Positions 44,857-54,140 of a stretch of 64,000 nt of DNA are shown one piece after another. Positions within the stretch are counted from its first letter, which is position 1; every line of letters starts with the position of its first letter. Origin of the DNA: Desulfurivibrio sp044068515. Lineage in GTDB: Bacteria; Desulfobacterota; Desulfobulbia; Desulfobulbales; Desulfurivibrionaceae. Made by a program: the position numbers and the translations under genes. The DNA is taken from contig NZ_JBIPKI010000007.1 in NCBI RefSeq assembly GCF_044068515.1, positions 1 to 64,000 on the forward strand, given 5' to 3'. The notes beneath the pieces are model-generated. The model searched no databases. It saw only the letters and a program-made list of their open reading frames with translations, and had not been told where the DNA came from.

Positions 44857-45129
44857 ATGAACAAGAGTGAGTTGGTGGAACAGATGGCAAAGGCTGCCGG
44901 CATCAATAAGGCCTCTGCGGAGAAGGCCTTGGCCGGAGCGCTCGGCGCAATTACTAAAGCCATGAAAAAAGGCGACAAAGTTACCTTGGTTGGTTTCGGT
45001 ACCTTTTCCGTGGCCAAGCGCGCTGCCCGTCAGGGCCGCAATCCCCAGACCGGCAAGCCGATCACCATCAAGGCCCGCAAGGTTGCCCGCTTCAAAGCCG
45101 GCAGCAAGCTCGCCGATGCCGTAAAGTAA
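44857..45129 (+). CDS. hup: DNA-binding protein HU
   Basis: 90-residue HU/IHF-family nucleoid protein. MNKSELVEQMAKAAGINKASAEKAL leads into the dimer core; VTLVGFGTFSVAKRAARQGRNPQTGKPI holds the beta arm with its tip proline (NPQTGK) and KARKVARFKAGSKL the C-terminal part. IHF-specific features are lacking. A strong AAGGAGGAAGG precedes the ATG, fitting high expression. Confidence 0.96.
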   Translation: MNKSELVEQMAKAAGINKASAEKALAGALGAITKAMKKGDKVTLVGFGTFSVAKRAARQGRNPQTGKPITIKARKVARFKAGSKLADAVK

Positions 45130-45156
45130 GTTTCCCGGTTCCAGTCTGAAGAATGT

Positions 45157-45190
45157 AAGAGGGACGGTATCCGTCGGTGCCGGCCCTCTT
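45157..45190 (+). terminator. Probable terminator of the HU gene
   Basis: AAGAGGG (45157-45163) pairs with CCCTCTT (45184-45190), followed by TCCTTTCC; the loop can form an inner GC stem. Confidence 0.6.
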
Positions 45191-45346
45191 TCCTTTCCCC
45201 CCATTTTCTTGCCGAGCAATCCTGTCAGCTTTTTTGCTTGCACAATCCGGTAAAGTCGAGCAATATGGGCGGCGCCTTGAGGGGCCGGTCGCCGGCTGTC
45301 CCGTTTGGGCGGAGATTATTGTAATTATGCGATTTTATGTTGGCGT

Positions 45347-45423
45347 CGGGACGTGGCTCAGCCTGGTAGAGCACATGCTTCGGGAGCATGGGGTCGGAGG
45401 TTCAAATCCTCTCGTCCCGACCA
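45347..45423 (+). tRNA. tRNA-Pro (anticodon CGG)
   Basis: Acceptor CGGGACG/CGTCCCG, D arm GCTC...GAGC, anticodon stem CATGC/GCATG with loop TTCGGGA (anticodon CGG), T stem GGAGG/CCTCT with TTCAAAT, discriminator A and encoded CCA. Confidence 0.96.
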
Positions 45424-45516
45424 TAATAAATCACATCTATCGGTCTGAAAAAGAGTTTCAACCTGCGGCTAAGCCGGTCTTGGCTGGCCGGGTTGTTAAT
45501 TTGTTATGCTAGTGTT

Positions 45517-45545
45517 AACCAGGCCTTGTGTCCTGGTTTTTTTTG
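45517..45545 (+). terminator. Intrinsic terminator after tRNA-Pro
   Basis: AACCAGG (45517-45523) with CCTGGTT (45532-45538), followed by a T-run. It separates the tRNA from the FKBP gene. Confidence 0.88.
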
Positions 45546-45592
45546 TTTAAATCCAGACCCTGCCAACAGGATCACCAACACTGGAGTAAGTT

Positions 45593-46327
45593 ATGAGGAA
45601 AACATTTTGCAGATTATCCCTGGCCATGGTGCTGGCATTGACTTTTGTCCTGTCGGGCTGCGGCAATGGTCAGGCCGAAGGTAATGGAAAGGCCGAAGGT
45701 CGTCCCGAACTGAAAAGCGTCAAGGACAAGATCAGTTACAGTATCGGCTTGGATATCGGGTCGGGTTTTGTGGCCCAGGAGATGGACATCGATGCCGATC
45801 TGCTGGCTCTGGGCATCAAGCACGCGGTAAGTCAGGCCGAGCCGCTGCTGACTGAAGAGGAGATGAACGAGGCCATCATGGCCTTTCAGGATGAAATGAT
45901 GAGCAGGCAAGAGGCCATGATGGACGCAGAACGGACGCAAAACCTGCAGGCCGGGCAACAGTTTCTGGCCGAGAATGCCGAGCGGGACGAGGTCGTGGCT
46001 CTGGCCAGCGGACTCCAGTATCGGGTATTGAGCAGTGGTGATGGCGCTACTCCGAGTGCCGACGACGTTGTTTCGGTGCATTACGAGGGACGCTTGATTG
46101 ACGGCACCATTTTTGACAGTTCCCTGGAGCGGGGCGAGCCGGCCGTTTTTCCGGTGGCCGGGGTTATTCCCGGCTGGACCGAGGCCTTGCAGTTAATGCA
46201 GGTGGGAGACAAATGGGAAATTTTTCTCCCCGCCGACCTGGCCTATGGGGAACGGGGAGTACCCCCGGTAATCGGTCCCAACTCGGTGCTGATTTTTTCG
46301 GTCGAGCTTTTGGCGGTCAATCCCTAG
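45593..46327 (+). CDS. FKBP-type peptidyl-prolyl isomerase lipoprotein
   Basis: 244-residue lipoprotein. Signal peptide with lipobox LSGC (C23), FkpA-like N-terminal dimerisation region (about 40-135: KISYSIGLDIGSGFVAQEM, LLTEEEMNEAIMAFQDEM) and C-terminal FKBP domain (about 150-244: SVHYEGRLIDGTIFDSSLERG, VIPGWTEALQLMQVGDKW, YGERGVPPVIGPNSVLIFSVEL). It is expected to be a periplasmic folding chaperone (FkpA/Mip type) attached to a membrane. GGAGTAAG precedes the ATG. Confidence 0.93.
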   Translation: MRKTFCRLSLAMVLALTFVLSGCGNGQAEGNGKAEGRPELKSVKDKISYSIGLDIGSGFVAQEMDIDADLLALGIKHAVSQAEPLLTEEEMNEAIMAFQDEMMSRQEAMMDAERTQNLQAGQQFLAENAERDEVVALASGLQYRVLSSGDGATPSADDVVSVHYEGRLIDGTIFDSSLERGEPAVFPVAGVIPGWTEALQLMQVGDKWEIFLPADLAYGERGVPPVIGPNSVLIFSVELLAVNP

Positions 46328-46346
46328 ATAGCGGGAAACTGATGCC

Positions 46347-47180
46347 ATGGGTGGCTTCGAGTTCTCCGCCATTCTCTTCGCTTTTTCCCTGACCCTGCTG
46401 GCCGGGCTTTCCACCGCGATCGGTGGGGCCCTGGCCATGTTCATCCGGCCCCATAACACGGTGGGCCTGTCCCTGGGGCTGGGTTTTTCCGCCGGGGTCA
46501 TGATCTATGTTTCCTTCGTGGAGCTGCTGCCGGAGGCCATGGCTTATTTCGCCCGGGACTATGGTGAGCAATGGGGATATGCCCTGGCCACCGGCGCTTT
46601 TTTCATCGGGATTGCCGCCACCGCCCTGATCGACCTGCTGGTGCCCAAGGATGTCAATCTCCACGAATTTAAAAAGGAATCGGAGTTCAGCGACCAGACG
46701 GAACTCCACGCCCATAAGGCCCGTTCCCTGAAGCGGACCGGGATGTTTACCGCCCTGGCGGTGGCGATTCATAATTTCCCCGAGGGCTTCGCCACCTTCA
46801 GCGTGGCTCTGCTGGATCCCGCTTTAGCCATCCCCATCGCCATTGCCATCGCCATTCACAATATCCCCGAAGGAGTAGCGGTAGCTCTGCCCATCTATCA
46901 CGGCAGCGGTAGCCGTCAAAAGGGCTTTTGGTATTCCCTCCTTTCCGGCCTGACCGAACCCTTGGGGGCCGTGGCGGGCTTCATTATTCTGGCTCCTTTC
47001 CTGAACGAAGGCTCCCTGGGGCTGATCTTTGCCCTGGTTGCCGGGATCATGATTTATATCTCCTTTGATGAACTCTTCCCCTCGGCCCGGCTCTACGGTA
47101 CCGCCCACACCCCGATTATCGGCCTGCTGGGCGGCATGTTGGTCATGGCTTTAAGCCTGGTTCTGTTCGAATTTTATTGA
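46347..47180 (+). CDS. zupT: Zinc transporter ZupT
   Basis: 277-residue ZIP-family transporter with about eight membrane segments. The metal-binding motifs are HNFPEG in segment IV and HNIPEG in segment V. The loop between segments III and IV has HAHK, a small His cluster as in other ZIP proteins. It imports zinc and possibly other divalent metals. It begins 19 bases after the FKBP gene and is probably cotranscribed. Confidence 0.94.
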   Translation: MGGFEFSAILFAFSLTLLAGLSTAIGGALAMFIRPHNTVGLSLGLGFSAGVMIYVSFVELLPEAMAYFARDYGEQWGYALATGAFFIGIAATALIDLLVPKDVNLHEFKKESEFSDQTELHAHKARSLKRTGMFTALAVAIHNFPEGFATFSVALLDPALAIPIAIAIAIHNIPEGVAVALPIYHGSGSRQKGFWYSLLSGLTEPLGAVAGFIILAPFLNEGSLGLIFALVAGIMIYISFDELFPSARLYGTAHTPIIGLLGGMLVMALSLVLFEFY

Positions 47181-47305
47181 GAGGGCATTGCGGCTCGCCT
47201 GCTGGATCAGTTCCATCTTCACCGAAACCGCCGGGGCAGAAGCTTACCGGGACAGGCGGGCAGGCTGATCCGGGCCCAGAGGTTGTTGCAATCCCGGTCT
47301 TGACC

Positions 47306-47339
47306 GAAAGAAAAAGCGGCCCTGCTTGGCAAAGCCGCT
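47306..47339 (-). terminator. Terminator of the TPR gene (reverse strand)
   Basis: On the reverse strand AGCGGC (47339-47334) pairs with GCCGCT (47320-47315), followed by TTTTCTTTC (47314-47306). Confidence 0.75.
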
Positions 47340-47403
47340 CCAACAGCCGTCGGTGAATCTGGTCGGGTTGTCTGGCGGGGGACAGTCAGGCAAAGAGAGG
47401 ACT

Positions 47404-47922
47404 TTACAGGAATTTACGGGCAAATTCGGCGGCCAGTTCAGGGACGAGGTTATCAAGGCGCTGGTGGATTTCGGCCAGTTCGTCTAGTTGGCCGCTGGCG
47501 GCGTAGGCAGCTCCCAGGGCGAACCAGGCCTCAGGGCTTCGAGGTTGCAACTCGGTGGCCTGCTTGAAGGCATCGATGGCCGCCTCCGGTTGGCTCAGGC
47601 GGCTGAGAACTTTCCCAAGATTGAGCCAGGCCGCGGCATATTGGGGCTTGAGGCGCAGGGCCTGGCGGTAGCTGGCCGCGGCCTGTTCCGCCATGTCCAG
47701 TTCAGCCTGGGCCAGACCCATGTTGAACCAGGCCCGGTAATCGTTGGGTAGAGATCTGGTCCAGCGGAAGGTATGCTTGAGCAACTCGGTCCATTCCTGA
47801 CGGCCCTCGAATTCCGCCGCCTGGGCCGCCCAAGGTTTTCCCTGGTCAGAGTCACCGGCCTGCCCGCTGGGCGCCAGGGTAAAAAGCAGCAGTAAAACCA
47901 ACAACCAGATTTTGCTTCGCAT
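47404..47922 (-). CDS. Secreted TPR protein
   Basis: 172-residue protein with a signal peptide (about 1-22, LLVLLLLFTLAPSGQAG) and about three tetratricopeptide repeats (about 55-155: DYRAWFNMGLAQAELDMAEQ, YAAAWLNLGKVLSRLSQPEA, SPEAWFALGAAYAASGQLDE). It is probably a periplasmic scaffold; partner unknown. The ATG at 47922 has GGGAG at good spacing; upstream ATG 47928 and GTG 47931 are too close to it. Confidence 0.82.
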   Translation of the reverse strand: MRSKIWLLVLLLLFTLAPSGQAGDSDQGKPWAAQAAEFEGRQEWTELLKHTFRWTRSLPNDYRAWFNMGLAQAELDMAEQAAASYRQALRLKPQYAAAWLNLGKVLSRLSQPEAAIDAFKQATELQPRSPEAWFALGAAYAASGQLDELAEIHQRLDNLVPELAAEFARKFL

Positions 47923-48022
47923 GTTCATCACTCCCGCCCGGTCAGCGCAAGGCCAGGTTCAGGCAACAGCTTGACCGTTCGCCATATTTAATCATTTTAC
48001 CTTGGGTTCTCTCCTGGCCCGG

Positions 48023-49762
48023 TCAAAGCAGGCCGAGTTCCCGCAGGAGTTCGCCAGCGGTGGCCAGCAGTTCCTCTTTACCCGCCTCGGTTCGGGCCTC
48101 CACATAGAACCGCACTTTGGGCTCGGTACCCGAAGGGCGGATCATCAGCCAGCTGTCGTCGCCAAAGATCAGCTTGTGGCCATCGATGGTGATCACTTCC
48201 TTGATGGTTGCGGGGTGTTGTCCGACCGTCAAACTCGTTCCCGGCCGATAACGATCGAGCCCGGCCAGGGCCTTTTGCAGCTCGGCCCCTTGCTTGCTGA
48301 CCTCCACTCCGCCCCGGCCCGGGTAGAATTCACCGAACCGGGTCCGGATCTCGGCCAGGTAGCCGGCCAGCCCTCCGGGCAGGGTAAGGAGCATGTCCAG
48401 AGCCAGCAGCAAACCTATATAAGCGTCCTTTTCCGGCGTGTGGCCGATAATCGAGATTCCGTCCGATTCCTCGAACATTACCAGGGCCTTGCCGATAACC
48501 GGCTTGAATTCCTTGAAGCCCACCCGGGGCTCAAAAACCTCCTCGCCCAGGGCCCGGGCGATGCTGTTGGCAAAGTTGCTGGTGGCGACGGTTTTGGCCA
48601 CTGGCCCTCTTTTGTTCTTGTAAACATGAAGGTAATGATAGCACATGGCCCCGAACATGTTCATGTCGAACTCCGTGGTGCCGTCGGTGAAACGAATCCG
48701 ATCGCCGTCGGGGTCGATAATAGCGCCCAGCTTCAGGGGTTCCGGTCTTTGCTGGAGAGCGGCCTTGACCGCTGCCAGGTTGGCCGAGGAGGGTTCCGGG
48801 GCGACCCCGTCGAAGGTGGGATCGGCTTCGGCCCGGAAAAGCAGGCGATGGCGGGCCGGAACCCCGGTCAGCAGGTCATCGAGATGCACCCGGGCGGCCC
48901 CGTGGACGCAGTCGAGGGCCAGAACATAGTCATCGCGGCGGCCCAGTTCGGCCATGATCGCGTCATAATCGAGACCGTGTTTGCTGCGGTTGTTCCGCAC
49001 CAGTTGCCGCCAGCAGGTCAGGGAGTCCAGCGGGCCGACCAGTTCTGGCCGGGGTTTCCCGGCCGGGATTTCCGCGGCGGCGATGATTCGGGCCGCCTCC
49101 GAAGTGATGCGGTTGGTGATGATCGCCGCCGCCGGACCCGCATCGGCGGCATTATACTTGAATCCGCCATATTCCAAGGGGTTGTGGCTGGGAGTGAGAT
49201 TGATGGAAAAGGCTGCTCCGGTAACCAGCACCGCGGCGGAAATGACCCCGGTGGTGGTTTCGCCGGCCAAACGAACCGTAAAACCCCGACTGCCGAGGAG
49301 CTCGGCGACGCCCTCGGCCAGCAGGCTGCCGCCAAAGCGATTGTCATACCCCAGGACAACCCCCCTTTGCCTGGCCTCGGCAGCGTTGGCAACCCCCAGG
49401 GCCGCCGCCAGATCCGGTTCGGCGGCCGCCTGCTCGTAGATATTGATGATCGCCTGGGTTACCTGCCGCACGGAAAGGAGGTGAAAATCCTTCCCTAAGA
49501 TGCCGCGCCAGCCGGAGGTGCCGAACTTAACCGGCGCAACCGGGGGGTTCCGGTTGGTTATGATTTCCTCGCGGAGCAAGTCGTAGGTCCGGGCAATGGC
49601 CGCCTGCCACTCCTCCTTTTGGCCAGGGCCGGCGGCCTGGCGCCGCTGGCTCAGCAGTTGGCGCAACAGGGCGAAGTAGTCGCTGGCGCGATGATTGCCG
49701 GGAATGACGTATTGCTGAAAAAGCTGGTCGATCAGGCTGGCGGCAGCAGTGGTTTGTTTCAT
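48023..49762 (-). CDS. Phosphoglucomutase/phosphomannomutase family protein
   Basis: 579-residue alpha-D-phosphohexomutase with an N-terminal extension (about 1-70) ahead of the core. Motifs: KFGTSGWRGILGKDF, active-site serine loop TPSHNPLEYGG, metal loop DPDGDRIRF, sugar loop FEESDGISI and phosphate-binding IRPSGTEPKVRFYVEA. Four domains are complete. It probably interconverts glucose 1- and 6-phosphates for glycogen or cell-envelope sugars; a mannose role is possible. ppsA lies divergently upstream. Confidence 0.93.
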   Translation of the reverse strand: MKQTTAAASLIDQLFQQYVIPGNHRASDYFALLRQLLSQRRQAAGPGQKEEWQAAIARTYDLLREEIITNRNPPVAPVKFGTSGWRGILGKDFHLLSVRQVTQAIINIYEQAAAEPDLAAALGVANAAEARQRGVVLGYDNRFGGSLLAEGVAELLGSRGFTVRLAGETTTGVISAAVLVTGAAFSINLTPSHNPLEYGGFKYNAADAGPAAAIITNRITSEAARIIAAAEIPAGKPRPELVGPLDSLTCWRQLVRNNRSKHGLDYDAIMAELGRRDDYVLALDCVHGAARVHLDDLLTGVPARHRLLFRAEADPTFDGVAPEPSSANLAAVKAALQQRPEPLKLGAIIDPDGDRIRFTDGTTEFDMNMFGAMCYHYLHVYKNKRGPVAKTVATSNFANSIARALGEEVFEPRVGFKEFKPVIGKALVMFEESDGISIIGHTPEKDAYIGLLLALDMLLTLPGGLAGYLAEIRTRFGEFYPGRGGVEVSKQGAELQKALAGLDRYRPGTSLTVGQHPATIKEVITIDGHKLIFGDDSWLMIRPSGTEPKVRFYVEARTEAGKEELLATAGELLRELGLL

Positions 49763-50197
49763 GAGGGCTCACGGTGGTTGCTTTTGGCTGGGATCGGGCT
49801 TATCATTGATTCTAGCCCTGATTTTCCGGAAATTCCAGTGCCGATATATTTTTTTGCCGGGCCAGTATTTACGTAAACAGCCCGACTGCGGATAAAATAT
49901 TGTTCGACCGGTAAAAAACAACAATCTCCACCGCCTGGCAGGAGGGCTGAAGCCGGTGACCGATCAGGTCCGCTGCCGGCCGTTGAGCAAGGCCAATCCG
50001 CACCGCGGGGAGCTTACTATTCGGTTGACCCCATGGCCAAGATTAGCTATAAACCGGTGGTGACTAAATTAGTTGGGCACCGCCCCCCGATCGCTCCGGA
50101 TTTATGGCCGTAAATCAATGCGGCAGTCGTAAATTATATTCCCTGTAATTGCCTGAAGTTTAATACGATAAAACCAATTTAGACGGGAGAGTAAACG
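49763..50197. other. Divergent region between phosphoglucomutase and ppsA
   Basis: About 435 bases with no gene. It includes the ppsA promoter (50025-50053) and an AT-rich stretch at 49830-49930 that may serve the reverse-strand mutase gene. Confidence 0.6.
50025..50053 (+). promoter_or_regulatory. Sigma-70 promoter of ppsA
   Basis: TTGACC (50025-50030), 17-base spacer, TATAAA (50048-50053), giving a leader of about 140 bases. Confidence 0.72.
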
Positions 50198-52642
50198 ATG
50201 GGAAAACATGACCAGGCCCTTATTCTGTGGTTCGACGACATCCTGATCGATGACGTGCCGCTGGTCGGCGGCAAGAACGCCTCGCTGGGGGAAATGCACC
50301 AGAAATTGATGTCCCAGGGAGTGAGTGTTCCCAACGGTTTTGCCATCACCGCCTACGCCTACCGCTACCTGCTGGAAGAAGCGGGGATTGAACAGGGAAT
50401 CCGCGATGCCCTGGCCGGGTTGGATACCCACGATCTGCGCAACCTCCAGGAGCGGGGCAAGAAGGCCCGGGACATCGTCCGCACCGCCGAATTTCCCAAA
50501 CCGCTCTACGACGCCATTATTGAATCCTATCGCAAGATGGAGCAGGATTACGGCCCCAACTGCGCGGTAGCGGTTCGTTCATCGGCCACCGCCGAGGATC
50601 TGCCCGACGCCTCCTTTGCCGGCCAGCAGGAAACCTTCCTCAATATCAGCGGCCCCGAAGCCCTGATCGCGGCCTGCAAAAAATGCTTCGCCTCCCTCTT
50701 CACTGATCGGGCCATTTCCTATCGCCACGACAAAGGCTTCGGCCAGTTTGACGTCTACCTCTCCATCGTGGTCCAAAAAATGGTGCGCAGCGATTCCGCC
50801 TCCTCCGGAGTAATCTTTTCCATCGACACCGAAAGCGGCTTCCAGGACGCGGTTTTCCTCACCGGAGCCTGGGGTCTGGGGGAAAACGTGGTCCAGGGGG
50901 CGGTCAACCCCGACGAGTTCTACGTTTTCAAGCCCACCCTCAAGCAGGGCAAGCGGCCCATAGTCGGTAAGCGGCTGGGCAGCAAGGAAATAAAGATGAT
51001 CTACAATACCGATTCCGGTGCCGAGGAATCGGTCAAGAATATCGAAACCACCCCCGCGGAGAGGGGCCGGTACGTCCTCAGCGACGACGAAATTCTGACC
51101 CTGGCCCGCTGGTCCTGCATCATCGAGGATCATTACGGCAAGGCCATGGATATCGAATGGGCCAAGGACGGTGACGGCAAAGAGGTGGGGACCGGCGAGC
51201 TTTTCATCGTCCAGGCTCGGCCGGAGACCGTCCATTCCCAGACCAACAAAAAGGAAATCGAAACCTACGTCATGAAGGAGCAGGGCAAGGTCCTGGCTTC
51301 CGGACAGGCGGTGGGGGCCAAGATCGGTCAGGGCAAGGCCAACGTCATCTTCAACGTGGCCGATATTCACGACTTCAAGAAGGGAGAGGTCCTGGTCACC
51401 GACATGACCGATCCCGACTGGGAGCCGATCATGAAGATCGCCGCCGCCATCGTCACCAATCGCGGCGGTCGCACCTGTCATGCCGCCATCATTTCCCGGG
51501 AGTTGGGGATTCCCTGTGTCATCGGCACCGGCAACGGCAGCAAGCTGATTCCCAACGGCGGGGAGGTCACCGTTTCCTGTGCCGAGGGCGAAACCGGCAA
51601 CATCTATGACGGCCTGCTCAAGTACGAGGTGGAGCGGCTCGATCTCGACTCGGTTCCCCAGACCCGGACCAAGATCATGATGAACGTCGGTATTCCCGAA
51701 AAAGCCTTTTCGGAAGGGCAGATCCCCAACGACGGGGTGGGCCTGGCCCGCGAGGAATTCATTATCAACTCCCATATCGGGATCCATCCCCTGGCCCTCT
51801 ATTATTTCGATGATCTCAAGGCCAAGGCTGCCGGTGACGAAAAGGTGGCGGCCATCGTCAAGGAAATCGAGAACCGGACCACCGCCTATCCCGATGACAA
51901 GAAGCAATTCTTCATTGACAAGTTGGCCGAAGGGGTGGGCCGGATCGGGGCCGGTTTCTATCCCCGGGATGTAATCGTTCGTCTCTCCGACTTCAAGAGC
52001 AATGAATACGCCAACCTGGTGGGGGGAAAGCTTTATGAGCCGGTGGAAGCCAATCCGATGATCGGCTGGCGCGGGGCCTCCCGTTACTATGATCCCAAGT
52101 ACAAGCCCGCTTTTGAGCTGGAATGCAAGGCCCTGCTCAAGGCCCGCAACGACATGGGGCTGACCAACATCAAGCTGATGGTGCCTTTCTGCCGGACCGC
52201 GGAAGAAGGCCGCAAGGTTATCGAGGTGCTGCGCGAATTCGGCCTGGTCCAGGGAGAAAACGGCCTGGAGGTTTACGTGATGTGCGAGATTCCCTCCAAC
52301 GTCATCGCCGCCGATGCCTTCGCCGATGTCTTTGACGGTTTCTCCATCGGCTCCAATGACCTGACCCAGCTTACCCTCGGCCTGGACCGGGATTCCGACC
52401 TGGTGGCCCATATCTATGACGAACGCGACGAGGCGGTCAAGACGATGATCAAGATGGTGATAGATACCGCCAAGCGGCGGGGGCGCAAGATCGGCATCTG
52501 TGGTCAGGCTCCCAGCGACTTCCCCGAGTTTGCCACCTTCCTGGTGGAATGCGGGATCGATTCGATGAGCCTGATCTCCGACACCGCTATCAAAACCCGG
52601 CTGGCGGTGGCGGAAAAGGAAAAGGAGCTGGGGATCAAATGA
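50198..52642 (+). CDS. ppsA: Phosphoenolpyruvate synthase
   Basis: 814-residue gluconeogenic enzyme converting pyruvate and ATP to PEP, AMP and phosphate. N-terminal ATP-grasp domain (VPLVGGKNASLGEMHQKL, VRSSATAEDLPDASFAGQQET), central phosphohistidine domain with H428 in GGRTCHAAIISRELGIPC, and C-terminal PEP-binding barrel with VMCEIPSNVI, SIGSNDLTQLTLGLDRDS and catalytic C768 in GICGQAPSDFPEF. The start IDDVPLVGG and the lack of an extra helical insert separate it from pyruvate phosphate dikinase. GGGAGAG precedes the ATG. Its presence suits growth on acetate or lactate. Confidence 0.95.
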   Translation: MGKHDQALILWFDDILIDDVPLVGGKNASLGEMHQKLMSQGVSVPNGFAITAYAYRYLLEEAGIEQGIRDALAGLDTHDLRNLQERGKKARDIVRTAEFPKPLYDAIIESYRKMEQDYGPNCAVAVRSSATAEDLPDASFAGQQETFLNISGPEALIAACKKCFASLFTDRAISYRHDKGFGQFDVYLSIVVQKMVRSDSASSGVIFSIDTESGFQDAVFLTGAWGLGENVVQGAVNPDEFYVFKPTLKQGKRPIVGKRLGSKEIKMIYNTDSGAEESVKNIETTPAERGRYVLSDDEILTLARWSCIIEDHYGKAMDIEWAKDGDGKEVGTGELFIVQARPETVHSQTNKKEIETYVMKEQGKVLASGQAVGAKIGQGKANVIFNVADIHDFKKGEVLVTDMTDPDWEPIMKIAAAIVTNRGGRTCHAAIISRELGIPCVIGTGNGSKLIPNGGEVTVSCAEGETGNIYDGLLKYEVERLDLDSVPQTRTKIMMNVGIPEKAFSEGQIPNDGVGLAREEFIINSHIGIHPLALYYFDDLKAKAAGDEKVAAIVKEIENRTTAYPDDKKQFFIDKLAEGVGRIGAGFYPRDVIVRLSDFKSNEYANLVGGKLYEPVEANPMIGWRGASRYYDPKYKPAFELECKALLKARNDMGLTNIKLMVPFCRTAEEGRKVIEVLREFGLVQGENGLEVYVMCEIPSNVIAADAFADVFDGFSIGSNDLTQLTLGLDRDSDLVAHIYDERDEAVKTMIKMVIDTAKRRGRKIGICGQAPSDFPEFATFLVECGIDSMSLISDTAIKTRLAVAEKEKELGIK

Positions 52643-52759
52643 TCAAGCCCGGGGGCGACTCACAGTCCGCTAAGCGGTAGGCTCCGAATTCGGGGCTGTG
52701 ACGTGCGGGCCCCCTGAGCAATTCAGCGTTGTCGAGACCAGCTAAGCGAACAATAAAAA

Positions 52760-52795
52760 GCCAATGGGGGGAGATAATCCCTCCCCACCATTGGC
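52760..52795 (-). terminator. Terminator for the reverse-strand tol cluster
   Basis: GCCAATGG and GGGGAG arms (52760-52775) pair with CTCCCC and CCATTGGC (52780-52795 region). On the reverse strand the stem is followed by TTTTTATTG. Confidence 0.72.
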
Positions 52796-52799
52796 AGAC

Positions 52800-52846
52800 C
52801 AACAAAAGGGCGATCGGGAGGTAACTTCCGGTCGCCCTTTTGTTGT
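52800..52846. terminator. Strong terminator between convergent ppsA and cpoB
   Basis: CAACAAAAGGGCGA (52800-52813) pairs with TCGCCCTTTTGTTG (52832-52845), and an inner GGAG/CTTCC stem caps it. TTTTC follows on the forward strand. The A/T-rich base of the stem suits both directions. Confidence 0.88.
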
Positions 52847-52848
52847 TT

Positions 52849-53967
52849 TCAGCGGATTTTGCCCAGCAGTTCCTTGGCTTGCCTTGCCTGCTCGCTGGCT
52901 GGGAATTCCCCGATCAACCGCTCATAGACGATGGCGGCGGTGGATGGTTCGCGTAACTTTTCGAAGGCCATCCCCTGGCGCAGCAGGGCTGAGGGCACCC
53001 GGGCATGGCCGACAAAATCAGCGATTACTTTCTGGTATTCCAGAATGGCCAACTCATATTCCTCCTGCCTATACAGGCTTTCACCCAGCAGATAACGGGC
53101 ATCGGCGGCCATATCGCCTCGGGGTGCTTCCTCGAGATAGTTGGCGAAGGCCAGGTAGGCATCTTGGTGATTGTTCCGCTCCAGGTGTTCCAGGCCCTGC
53201 CGGTAGTGTTCCGCTCCCGGCCCTTCCGCTGGTGGCGCGGCGGCTCGGGGAGCCGCTGCAGGGGCAGCAGGCGCCGGGGTTGCAGCCCGGACAGCCGGCG
53301 TTTCAGGAGCTGCGTCCGGAGTGCTGGTCCGACCGCCCTCGACCTTCTGCTTGAACTGCTCGGGCAGAATCTCCTTGGGCCCGCTCCGGGCCATGGTTTC
53401 CCTGGTCTGACGTTCCGCTTCCCGCTGAGCCCGCGCTTCCGCTTCCCGTCGGGCCTGTTCCGCCGCCCGGGCCGCGGCTTCGGCCGCCGCCGCCCGCTCC
53501 GCCGCCTCTCTGGCTCTCTGCTCCTGGAGGGCCTGCAACTGCCGCTTGCTCTGCTCCTGTTGGGCCTCCATGTCAGCCAGGGAAGCGGCCAGCCGGCGGT
53601 CCAGTTCCTTGAGGTTGGCGGTGATTTCCTGCAGGGTGATATCGATGTTGTCCAGCCGCATGCTCATCGCCTGCTGGCTGCTATTCTGCTGCTCCTGGAT
53701 CCGGCGGCGCTGATGTTCGGCCTCGTCCATCCGGCCCTCCTGCTGGAGCAGCCGGTTACTGAGGGTTTCCAGTTCACTGCCCAGCCTGGCCTGGGAGGTG
53801 GCCTGGCCGCGGACGGCTTCGCTCAAGCGTTCGAGTTCGGTTGTCCGGCTGTCCAGGGTGCGGGTGCGCTGGTCGAGGATCCTGACATCCTGTTCCGAAG
53901 CCACGCATTGAACCAGAAAAGGGGACAGGCCAAGCAGCAGGGCATAGCTGATCATACTTTTTTTCAT
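52849..53967 (-). CDS. cpoB: Tol-Pal system protein CpoB/YbgF
   Basis: 372-residue periplasmic protein. A signal region (1-25, possibly a lipoprotein signal ending LVQC) is followed by a long coiled coil (about 30-135, Gln/Arg/Glu-rich), an Ala/Glu/Arg-rich helix (about 135-200), an Ala/Pro linker (about 215-250) and C-terminal TPRs (about 255-372: AEHYRQGLEHLERNNHQDAYLAFANYL, YRQEEYELAILEYQKVI, ALLRQGMAFEKL). GGAGGT supports the ATG at 53967; an upstream GTG is worse placed. It coordinates Tol with peptidoglycan synthesis in known systems. The helix and linker are longer than in E. coli. Confidence 0.9.
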   Translation of the reverse strand: MKKSMISYALLLGLSPFLVQCVASEQDVRILDQRTRTLDSRTTELERLSEAVRGQATSQARLGSELETLSNRLLQQEGRMDEAEHQRRRIQEQQNSSQQAMSMRLDNIDITLQEITANLKELDRRLAASLADMEAQQEQSKRQLQALQEQRAREAAERAAAAEAAARAAEQARREAEARAQREAERQTRETMARSGPKEILPEQFKQKVEGGRTSTPDAAPETPAVRAATPAPAAPAAAPRAAAPPAEGPGAEHYRQGLEHLERNNHQDAYLAFANYLEEAPRGDMAADARYLLGESLYRQEEYELAILEYQKVIADFVGHARVPSALLRQGMAFEKLREPSTAAIVYERLIGEFPASEQARQAKELLGKIR

Positions 53968-54140
53968 CGAGATAAACCTCCGGTTCACAGATTTTTGGCA
54001 AAATGGTCAGTTCCGGAAAAAACCGCTGGGCCAGGCGGTCGGTTGGGGAACAGGTTGTTTTCGGAGCTCCTTTGGCCTGCAACTATGGTCGATCATGTCA
54101 TCCCCGGAGATCCGGACGGGGAGTTTGCTCTCCTGCTGCC

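Noticed and set aside
50579..52411. A 610-codon open frame opposite ppsA, and similar long frames opposite the phosphoglucomutase gene and kamA
   Set aside because: Typical antisense shadows of GC-rich genes; each lies fully inside a well-identified enzyme gene.
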